Positions 57,440 through 64,000 of a DNA stretch of 64,000 nt are shown here, piece after piece (positions within the stretch are counted from its first letter, which is position 1; every line of letters begins with the position of its first letter). The notes beneath the pieces were generated by a model. That model worked only from the letters and a program-made list of their open reading frames with translations, searched no databases and had not been told where the DNA came from. Source of the DNA: Shewanella waksmanii ATCC BAA-643 (lineage in GTDB: Bacteria > Pseudomonadota > Gammaproteobacteria > Enterobacterales > Shewanellaceae); contig NZ_JAEH01000016.1 in the NCBI RefSeq assembly GCF_000518805.1, positions 37,592-101,591 of the forward strand, written 5' to 3'. The position numbers and the translations under genes are program-made.

Positions 57440-58945
57440 TTATAGTTGTGACTCAATCGGCAACAGCGACAACAAACCCGCCATAAATTTCCGCCAAAAT
57501 CCGGCGCTCGGTTCAGCATATTTATACTGCCCTGTTGCCTTGTCCAGCCAAACCAATTCATCATCAACCAACTTAACTTCATAGGCCGTTTTGTTTAGTG
57601 AAGCCATCACCCCTTGTTGCAATTCGCTGGCAAGATCCTGAGCATCAAAAATGACGCCCATTTCGGTGTTTATATAGGCTGAACGCGGATCAAAATTAAA
57701 CGATCCAACAAAGATGGATTGGCTATCTATGATAAAAGTTTTAGCATGTAAGCTGGTTTTAGAGCTGCCCTTCCAACCGCTGGGTTTATCTTCGGCATCA
57801 GCTTTTACTTCAAAGATTTTTACCCCGCCACGCAGCAGACGCTCTCTGTAGCGTTGGTATCCTGAATGCACTGCTAACACGTCAGTGGCAGCTAAACTAT
57901 TAGTGATCACTGTGATATCGATCCCCGAACGTGCCGCGCGGACCAATTCATCCGTTCCGCTGCTGGTCGGCACAAAATAGGGTGACACGATAACCACCTG
58001 CTGCTTGGCTTGTGATAAAAACGATGACAGATCAGATAACAGCCAATGCTCTTGCTGCTCGCCAAGTACTTTTTCTGGCGGGTCGTAAATCACTTGTGCA
58101 TCCCCCCAATACCACCCCAAAGACTGGTTTTGAATGGCCGCTAGCAATTCACTCATTTTTAACTTTTCAAGATATGGATTGTTTTTAAACGCTTCTTTTT
58201 GTAATTCAACAGCTTCTGTCGCACTGGTAATGGCAAGTTGATCAAATTTAGGGTCACTTAACTCTGCAATCTCGACTGCAATGGGCGCATTCCAGTATTG
58301 ATCAAACTGTTCAGATATCTCATCAACGGCTTTACCAACACTGAGTAAGTCAAAATCACCAAAATCGACATCATCATTATTAGAAAAATACTCATTGCCT
58401 ATATTGCGGCCTCCAACAATGGAGATTTGATTATCAACTGTCAGCGACTTGTTGTGCATGCGGTTATTTAGGCGACCGAAATCGGCAATCATCGCCCAGC
58501 CACGAAAACGTCGTTCAAATGCGGGATTGAACAACCTTACATCGATGTTAGGATGTCTTGCGAGTAAAAGCAGGTTTTCATCTTGGTTTTTCGTAGTTAG
58601 ATCATCGAGCAGAATGCGCACCCTGACACCACGATCTGCCGCATCGATAAGCTGCCATAACAGCAACTTGCCAGTATCATCATTACGATAAATGTAATAC
58701 TGCATATCAATGCTTTTAGTGGCACCTTTGACAATGGCTAAGCGTGCTATGTAAGCATCGACTCCTGACATCAAAGGAAGGACCCCAGTTTCACCGGCAT
58801 GCTGTTGCAAACTCTTGGCGATAAACTCGCCCAAATTCGTGTCGTGGGGTGGACTAACTTTATAACTAGGAGTTTTTTCTGGTAATACAGGGACACTGCT
58901 GCAAGCACCGATGCACATGCAGCAAAGCAATATTAACAGTCGCAT
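57440..58945 (-). CDS. Lipoprotein of the phospholipase D / cardiolipin synthase family
   Basis: A 501-residue phospholipase D-superfamily protein, closest to ClsC-type cardiolipin synthases. It starts with a lipoprotein signal (MRLLILLCCMCIGAC, lipobox Cys near residue 15). Two HKD motifs are present: HNKSLTVD in the first half and HAKTFIID in the second, each followed by a G(S/G)xN pattern. AAGGA is 6 bp before the ATG at 58945. It probably acts on phospholipids from the periplasmic side. No ymdB-like partner gene is adjacent. Confidence 0.9.
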   Translation of the reverse strand: MRLLILLCCMCIGACSSVPVLPEKTPSYKVSPPHDTNLGEFIAKSLQQHAGETGVLPLMSGVDAYIARLAIVKGATKSIDMQYYIYRNDDTGKLLLWQLIDAADRGVRVRILLDDLTTKNQDENLLLLARHPNIDVRLFNPAFERRFRGWAMIADFGRLNNRMHNKSLTVDNQISIVGGRNIGNEYFSNNDDVDFGDFDLLSVGKAVDEISEQFDQYWNAPIAVEIAELSDPKFDQLAITSATEAVELQKEAFKNNPYLEKLKMSELLAAIQNQSLGWYWGDAQVIYDPPEKVLGEQQEHWLLSDLSSFLSQAKQQVVIVSPYFVPTSSGTDELVRAARSGIDITVITNSLAATDVLAVHSGYQRYRERLLRGGVKIFEVKADAEDKPSGWKGSSKTSLHAKTFIIDSQSIFVGSFNFDPRSAYINTEMGVIFDAQDLASELQQGVMASLNKTAYEVKLVDDELVWLDKATGQYKYAEPSAGFWRKFMAGLLSLLPIESQL

Positions 58946-58993
58946 ACAACGTCCTTTTGCGAACATGCTATCCCTTGATTTTATTAACTAAGT

Positions 58994-59464
58994 CTACTCT
59001 TGTAACGCATAAAGCACATCAAATGCAAATTGATCCCAGCCATCAGCACTAAATGCTATCTCACGGGCCACTCTCACCTGACTAACGGCATGGACTGGCG
59101 CTGCGCCACGTTCCATCAAATAGTAAGCCATTAACAAGCCGGTTCTGTCCTTTCCTGAGCGGCAATGAACCAACACCGCTTTGCCCTGTTGCTGACAAGC
59201 ATGAATAAAAGCCAGCGCTTTCGGCACTTGCGCAACACAAATTTCTAAATCGCCTGGTTGTGGGGGAATATTGGCTGAAAATGGATAACAGGCATAGTCA
59301 ATGCCCATCGTACTAAGTTCATCAACATCAACGGCTTCTCCACCATTGACCGACAAAATAGCACCAATGCCAACTTGTTTTAACTGCGCTAAATCCCAAT
59401 CCACTTTGTTAGGCCCACAGCGTCCTGCTAATGCCCCTTCTTCAAGCCAAAAAACTTCTTGCAT
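58994..59464 (-). CDS. Dual-specificity / tyrosine phosphatase family protein
   Basis: A 156-residue phosphatase with the cysteine phosphatase signature HCRSGKDRTGLLMAYYL near residue 99. The fold order (ILSVNGGEAVD, then YPFSANIPPQPGD) fits DSP-like bacterial enzymes. It is cytoplasmic, lies 48 bp upstream of the phospholipase D gene in the same direction and 38 bp after the helicase gene, so the three may be cotranscribed. Substrate unknown. Confidence 0.87.
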   Translation of the reverse strand: MQEVFWLEEGALAGRCGPNKVDWDLAQLKQVGIGAILSVNGGEAVDVDELSTMGIDYACYPFSANIPPQPGDLEICVAQVPKALAFIHACQQQGKAVLVHCRSGKDRTGLLMAYYLMERGAAPVHAVSQVRVAREIAFSADGWDQFAFDVLYALQE

Positions 59465-59502
59465 TGTTCACCTTTGTTACTGCTTCACTACTACATGTCG
59501 AG

Positions 59503-60819
59503 CTATGATTTGGGTTTTAACTGTTGCCAAACAGCTTGATTTGCTTGTTGCGCTTTTTTACGCTGCTTTTTACCCGTTCCAGCAGGTTTGGCTTGTGGCT
59601 TTTCCTGTCTGGAAGGGCAATCCAACGGCGCTTCTTCATCGGCCTCAAAGCCTTGATATTGCTCGCGCGGCAAGCGTATCTTGTTACGCTTCTCTATCAC
59701 TTTGAAGTGATGATATTCATCGTGGGAAATAAGGCTTATGGCTAATCCTGACTCACCAGCGCGTCCACTACGGCCAATGCGGTGCATATAATCACTCGGA
59801 CTACGGGGCAATTCATAGTTGATTACCACCGGCAGCTTAGCAATATCAATACCCCGCGCTGCAATGTCGGTGGCAACTAATACTGAAATATCACCTTGTT
59901 TAAATCCATCTAACACCCGGCTTCTTGCGCCTTGGGCTTTATCACTATGAAATACTTGGGCAGCAATACCCGCTTTTTCAAGTTTTTGTGCCACGCGATT
60001 GCAGCTATTTTTGGCGCTGGCGAAAACCAATACTTGTTGCCAATTACTTTGCTTGATCAACTCGCTCAATAAGGCTGTTTTGCGGTTTTTATTTACCGTA
60101 TAGACCTGCTGTTGAACGGTATTAGTCGCAACACTTTGGATCTCAATCTCAACAGGATGTTGTAAATGTTGCGCGGTAATCGCTTTTACTTCGTCAGGAA
60201 AGGTCGCTGAAAACATCAAAGTTTGACGTTGTTTGGGCACCAAGTTCAGTAAGGCGGATAATTCCTCTGCAAAGCCCAAACTAAGCATTCTGTCAGCTTC
60301 ATCCAATACCAAGCTAGTCACTTTCGATAGATTAACGGCATTACTTTGCTGTAGATCAAGTAAACGCCCTGGCGTTGCGACTAACACGTCGGCACCACCA
60401 CGCAGGCTTAACATTTGACTGTTAATCGATACACCACCAAACACCGCCACAATTTTCGGTTTTGGTTTAACAAGGCTCGCATAAGACTGAAACGCATCGG
60501 CAACCTGAGCAGCGAGTTCTCGAGTTGGCACCAATACAAGTGTGCGAATGTAGTTAGCCCCTTTCGGTGCGGCTGCTCCCTGCGATAAAACCTGCAGTAG
60601 CGGTAATGCAAACGCTGCAGTTTTCCCTGAGCCGGTATTCGCACCGGCTAACACATCTTTACCCGCTAAAACAGATGGGATGGCCTGCGATTGAATCGCA
60701 GTAGGTTTTTGATAACCTAGCTCAGACAAACGCTCGGTGATCGACGGCAACAGTTGAAGTTGCTCAAAACCTTCACTTTGTGCGGAATTACTATTTAACG
60801 AGGTAGACATAGAAGCCAC
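59503..60819 (-). CDS. DEAD-box ATP-dependent RNA helicase
   Basis: A 438-residue helicase with all core motifs: Q-motif region KPTAIQSQAIP, GANTGSGKTAAF, VPTRELAAQ, VLDEADRML, SATFP, and in domain 2 ATDIAARGIDI and HRIGRSGRAG. A short basic tail (GTGKKQRKKAQQ) follows. It resembles the RhlE group. The start could be the GTG at 60819 or the ATG at 60810. Role likely RNA remodelling, ribosome assembly or cold growth. Confidence 0.93.
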   Translation of the reverse strand: MASMSTSLNSNSAQSEGFEQLQLLPSITERLSELGYQKPTAIQSQAIPSVLAGKDVLAGANTGSGKTAAFALPLLQVLSQGAAAPKGANYIRTLVLVPTRELAAQVADAFQSYASLVKPKPKIVAVFGGVSINSQMLSLRGGADVLVATPGRLLDLQQSNAVNLSKVTSLVLDEADRMLSLGFAEELSALLNLVPKQRQTLMFSATFPDEVKAITAQHLQHPVEIEIQSVATNTVQQQVYTVNKNRKTALLSELIKQSNWQQVLVFASAKNSCNRVAQKLEKAGIAAQVFHSDKAQGARSRVLDGFKQGDISVLVATDIAARGIDIAKLPVVINYELPRSPSDYMHRIGRSGRAGESGLAISLISHDEYHHFKVIEKRNKIRLPREQYQGFEADEEAPLDCPSRQEKPQAKPAGTGKKQRKKAQQANQAVWQQLKPKS

Positions 60820-60907
60820 GGTGATAACCTAAAAATCAGAAGCTAATTGTACCGCACCTCAAGCACAATTGCTCAAACAAGTCACAGATGCAGGGCAAAA
60901 TATCTAA

Positions 60908-61390
60908 TTATTCCGAGCTCGATCGTGCTTCAATATCAAGTAACGTTTGTTTCAACGCCAAACCATAAGCATAACCAGTCAATTTACCGTTTTTACCAAT
61001 CACTCGATGGCAAGGAATGATGATTGGAATCGGGTTAGCGCCATTAGCAGCACCAACCGCCCTCACCGACTTTGGCCGCGCAATTGCGTTGGCAATATCG
61101 CTATAACTTACCGTCTGGTTAAATGGAATCTCGGTTAACGCCTGCCACACCTGACACTGAAACTCTGTGCCCTTGGGTGCTAATGGCAGTGAAAATTGCG
61201 GGAGCTTACCGGCGAAAAAAGCACTCAGTTGCTGCTCAGTTTGATCTAAGATTTTTGCTGATTGTGAACAAGGATCCAAGCTAGATTCACGCTGCTGATT
61301 ATCTTGGTCAACAAACCATAAATGTGTCAATCCGCTTTTGCTGGCCTGGATCCCAATAGGCCCAATCGGACTTGAAATAACGCGCTGCAT
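60908..61390 (-). CDS. ogt: Methylated-DNA-protein cysteine methyltransferase
   Basis: A 160-residue suicide repair protein that takes the methyl group from O6-methylguanine onto its own Cys. The active site is IIIPCHRVIG, with the preceding GTEFQCQVWQAL and SYSDIA helix-turn-helix and later KLTGYAYGL. Length fits Ogt without an Ada domain. It lies 88 bp upstream of the helicase gene. Confidence 0.95.
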   Translation of the reverse strand: MQRVISSPIGPIGIQASKSGLTHLWFVDQDNQQRESSLDPCSQSAKILDQTEQQLSAFFAGKLPQFSLPLAPKGTEFQCQVWQALTEIPFNQTVSYSDIANAIARPKSVRAVGAANGANPIPIIIPCHRVIGKNGKLTGYAYGLALKQTLLDIEARSSSE

Positions 61391-61567
61391 AGGATTCCTT
61401 ACAATTAGACAGTCGCACTTTTATATCGCAGTCGGTAACGTGAAACAAGCTCGGTAGACACAATAGTAAAATTACAAAATTTACCCGCTGTGTGCGGTTA
61501 AATCATACCAGCTATAGTAGAGTGACTACTGAGCCAATAATATCTTTAAAAACGCATAAGGAATTGG

Positions 61568-63397
61568 ATGTTTAAGTTATTTGAGTCATGGGTACAACCG
61601 TTACCTGACAGTGATCCCAGTCAGCCTCCTACCGGGCTATTAGCTTTTTGTCGCCACTACACCCGTGGATTTGAAGTGCCACTAATAATCATGTCAGTGT
61701 TAACTGCAACGCTAGCTATTTTAGAAGTATACCTATTTGCATTCATGGGCGATCTTGTGGATCTGCTGGCCAATAGTACACCACAAAACTTGTTTGAGGA
61801 GCATAGCACCGAACTCCTTACAATGACGGTACTGACTCTGGTTGTTATCCCCATTGTCGTGTTGTTGCACGCGCTTGTGGTTTATCAAGGGTTATTGGGT
61901 AATTACCCGATGTCGATACGTTGGTTAGCCCACCGCTACTTACTTAAACAAAGTGTCTCATTTTATCAAAACGATTTCGCAGGACGTATTGCCACTAAAG
62001 TAATGCAGACCTCGCTTGCAGTGCGTGAGACGGTCACTAAACTGCTTGATGTTATGGTGTACATTTTCGTTTACTTCACATCGATGTTAGTCATCATTGC
62101 CGATGCAGACCTGCGACTAATGTTACCTATGCTAGTTTGGCTCGCGGCTTACGTAGGTTTGCAACTGCACTTTATTCCCAAGTTGAAAAAAATCTCCACT
62201 GAACAAGCCGATGCTCGCTCGTTAATGACAGGTCGAATTGTGGACAGTTACACCAATATCACCACAGTGAAGTTGTTCTCACATACCAGCCAGGAAGCCA
62301 GCTACGCTAAAAACAGCATGCAGTTGTTCCTCGATACTGTGCATAAACAAATGCGCCTAGTAACCGGGGTTAACGTCAGCGTGCAAGTGATTAACTATGT
62401 CCTCGCTTTTAGCATTGCAGCCATCGCGATATGGTTATGGCAAGCAAACGCTATCACTATTGGTGCCATTGCAGTCGCCATTAGCTTATCGCTGCGCCTT
62501 AACGGCATGTCACAATGGATAATGTGGGAGATTAGTTCTTTATTCGAAAACATTGGGACGGTTGCTGACGGTATGTCTACCATTGCTAAGCCTACCAACA
62601 TCAATGACCAACCCAATGCGCCGGCATTAACGGTTAGCCATGGTCAAATCGATTTTAATCACATCACCTTTCACTATGGTGAAAAATCCGGCGTAATTGA
62701 ACAGCTACAACTGGCGATTAAAGCGGGTGAGAAAGTCGGTTTAGTCGGTCGTTCGGGGGCCGGCAAATCCACACTAGTCAACCTGTTGATGCGTTTTCAT
62801 GATGTCGAATCAGGCGAAATTGTCATTGATGATCAACCAATAACCAGTGTGACCCAAGAGTCATTGCGCGCCCAAATTGGTATGGTTACCCAAGATACTT
62901 CCTTGTTGCATCGCTCAATTAGAGAAAACATTCGCTACGGCAAACCCGATGCCACAGATGAAGAGTTGATCAACGCGATGAAAAAAGCGCAAGCATATGA
63001 CTTTATCGAGCAACTTAGCGATCCTAATGGTAACCAGGGCCTCGATGCCCAAGTCGGCGAACGTGGTGTCAAACTATCTGGCGGCCAACGTCAGCGCATC
63101 GCCATTGCCCGAGTATTACTTAAGAATGCACCGATATTGGTGCTAGATGAAGCCACCTCAGCACTCGACTCAGAAATTGAAGCCGCCATACAAGAAAGCC
63201 TCTACCAGCTGATGGCAGATAAAACTGTTATTGCTATCGCCCATCGCTTGTCCACAATTGCGGCAATGGATCGTTTAGTGGTTATCGATAAAGGCGAGAT
63301 TGTTGAACAAGGCACACATACGCAACTGTTAGCTAAAGGCGGAATCTATGCTCAACTGTGGGCACATCAAACGGGTGGCTTTATCGGCACCGATTAA
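61568..63397 (+). CDS. ABC exporter half-transporter (fused membrane and ATPase domains)
   Basis: A 609-residue type IV ABC exporter that should work as a homodimer. The N-terminal domain has about six membrane helices (to about residue 330). The ATPase domain has Walker A VGRSGAGKSTLVN, Q-loop GMVTQDTSLLHRSIREN, signature KLSGGQRQR and Walker B LVLDEATSALDSE. AAGGAA lies about 5 bp before the ATG. It is monocistronic. Substrate could be lipids, drugs or peptides; sequence alone does not tell. Confidence 0.93.
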   Translation: MFKLFESWVQPLPDSDPSQPPTGLLAFCRHYTRGFEVPLIIMSVLTATLAILEVYLFAFMGDLVDLLANSTPQNLFEEHSTELLTMTVLTLVVIPIVVLLHALVVYQGLLGNYPMSIRWLAHRYLLKQSVSFYQNDFAGRIATKVMQTSLAVRETVTKLLDVMVYIFVYFTSMLVIIADADLRLMLPMLVWLAAYVGLQLHFIPKLKKISTEQADARSLMTGRIVDSYTNITTVKLFSHTSQEASYAKNSMQLFLDTVHKQMRLVTGVNVSVQVINYVLAFSIAAIAIWLWQANAITIGAIAVAISLSLRLNGMSQWIMWEISSLFENIGTVADGMSTIAKPTNINDQPNAPALTVSHGQIDFNHITFHYGEKSGVIEQLQLAIKAGEKVGLVGRSGAGKSTLVNLLMRFHDVESGEIVIDDQPITSVTQESLRAQIGMVTQDTSLLHRSIRENIRYGKPDATDEELINAMKKAQAYDFIEQLSDPNGNQGLDAQVGERGVKLSGGQRQRIAIARVLLKNAPILVLDEATSALDSEIEAAIQESLYQLMADKTVIAIAHRLSTIAAMDRLVVIDKGEIVEQGTHTQLLAKGGIYAQLWAHQTGGFIGTD

Positions 63398-63409
63398 GCA
63401 GTGATTAGT

Positions 63410-63445
63410 ACCAGCAGCAGTAAAATGATTATTGCTGCTGCTGGT
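63410..63445 (+). terminator. Long hairpin after the ABC exporter gene
   Basis: An 11-bp stem ACCAGCAGCAG / CTGCTGCTGGT with a 14-base AT-rich loop begins 13 bp after the stop. No T-run follows, so it may be a processing or factor-dependent end. Confidence 0.45.
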
Positions 63446-63553
63446 GCAGCTCGGCTCAAACCACTAAACGACACTGGTAATTCATCAAACCCAAAAGTCC
63501 AATACGCTTATTTAGCACGATTATTATTGCAAAGTACGTTACAAAGGGCCGAT

Positions 63554-63885
63554 TAATACCAATCAGTATAAACATTTAGTCACTCAGCGAGAGTTTAGCG
63601 GTTCTGAGGCAAGGTCATTAAATGCTCCTGCATTAATGACATTCACCGCATCCATGTGGCTTGCAACGAGTGAAGAGCATAGTTGTTCTACGGTTAAGCT
63701 CGTTAACACAGCATCAGGACTGCTAAAACTCGCCATTCTGGCGCGTTTTTGGCTACCTACTTCTGCGTTGAATAACCTCACAAGGGAGCAACCATTGTTT
63801 CAGTACTCACTTTGAATTAGCCGGCCTTGAATTAGTTTGCCAAAAGCGCGCTGAGTAGATCAAATTCTTATACTGATTGGTATAA
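63554..63885. mobile_element. MITE-like element with terminal inverted repeats
   Basis: The ends are a 15-bp perfect inverted repeat, TACCAATCAGTATAA at 63557 and its complement ending at 63882. The match continues imperfectly inward to about 40 bp (both sides share ATTT and ACTCAGCG at similar distances). TAA occurs directly outside both ends (63554-63556 and 63883-63885), fitting a 3-bp target duplication. The 326-bp element has no transposase, so it would be mobilised in trans. Confidence 0.8.
63584..63781 (-). CDS. Possible 65-residue protein within the MITE
   Basis: An open frame on the minus strand fills most of the element (RLFNAEVGSQKRARMASF, then LTVEQLCSSLVASHMDAVNV). It lies entirely between the inverted repeats. 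It could be a degenerate remnant or a chance frame fixed in the repeat family; it has no known domain. No clear ribosome binding site is present. I list it because its amino-acid composition is protein-like. Confidence 0.3.
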   Translation of the reverse strand: MRLFNAEVGSQKRARMASFSSPDAVLTSLTVEQLCSSLVASHMDAVNVINAGAFNDLASEPLNSR

Positions 63886-63961
63886 CACGCTAACAAGGAT
63901 GAAAAATCGACTCGCTAAACCTAAAAATGTCTAGTCCTAAAATAGGTGACGGTTTTTATTA

Positions 63962-63990
63962 AGCCAGTTGGTATTCCCAACTGGCTTTTT
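63962..63990 (+). terminator. Rho-independent terminator near the right edge
   Basis: A 9-bp stem AGCCAGTTG / CAACTGGCT with a 7-base loop is followed by five T (counting the last stem base). Confidence 0.75.
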
Positions 63991-64000
63991 CATGCACCTC

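Larger units (their letters stand above)
63398..64000. other. Gene-poor 603-bp right end
   Basis: It contains a hairpin after the ABC gene (63410-63445), a MITE-like element (63554-63885) and a rho-independent terminator near the edge (63962-63990). The only notable open frame is a 65-residue minus-strand one inside the MITE. I see no RNA gene. Confidence 0.7.

Overview
The window is a 64 kb piece of chromosome from a gammaproteobacterium, most likely Shewanella or a close marine relative. This rests on gene order (pdxB-asd-fimV-truA-folC-dedD-cvpA-purF, cysE-iscRSUA-hscBA-fdx-iscX, queA-tgt-yajC-secD-secF), on small proteins typical of that group (DUF3081, YecH, YaeQ, CIA30, DUF2007 types) and on moderate GC content. 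It is dense and mostly housekeeping. I saw no rRNA, tRNA, CRISPR array, prophage or complete insertion sequence. The species assignment is inference from memory of gene content, not a database search.

Layout. 1-9.5 kb: the 3' part of hypF (hydrogenase maturation), an exported S9 peptidase, small conserved proteins, a HAD phosphatase, yciB, yciI, xthA, a chemoreceptor and a YcdZ-like membrane protein. 9.8-14.4 kb: a four-gene operon for a two-subunit molybdenum hydroxylase (XdhC, MobA-like, IorA-like, IorB-like). 14.4-20.2 kb: gloC, an S33 peptidase, a two-gene operon (exported unknown protein plus class I amidotransferase) and topB. The two-gene operon is preceded by what looks like a guanidine-II (mini-ykkC) riboswitch with its own promoter. 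20.3-31.4 kb: a small membrane protein behind a Fur box, then purF, cvpA, dedD, folC, truA, fimV, asd and pdxB, all on the minus strand. The accD gene often found between truA and folC is absent.

31.5-39.6 kb: ndk, iscX, fdx, hscA, hscB, iscA, iscU, iscS and iscR with two IscR-type sites, then cysE and trmJ. 39.8-45.3 kb: suhB, psiE (with a CRP-like site), a PilZ protein, an orphan ParA ATPase with a small basic partner, yecH, yaeQ, a Met8-like siroheme gene and a DUF2007/zinc-ribbon protein. 45.4-51.3 kb: secF, secD, yajC, tgt, queA and a 54-residue small protein. 51.4-63.4 kb: acpH, rluA, an unknown protein, a Tat-exported GH109-like protein, sstT, cheV, a lipoprotein phospholipase D, a tyrosine phosphatase, a DEAD-box helicase, ogt and an ABC exporter. 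The last 600 bp carry a MITE-like element with matching terminal inverted repeats and a TAA duplication.

How the genes work together. The isc block is a complete iron-sulfur assembly machine (regulator, desulfurase, scaffold, carrier, chaperones, ferredoxin), with cysE supplying cysteine upstream. queA and tgt act in queuosine synthesis, and secD/secF/yajC form the auxiliary Sec complex. xdhC and the mobA-like gene provide cofactor maturation for the molybdenum hydroxylase beside them. The strongest candidate for something undescribed is the operon at 16.5-18.0 kb: its leader has the two ACGR-loop hairpins of a guanidine sensor, but its genes are not a recognised guanidine exporter or degradation enzyme.
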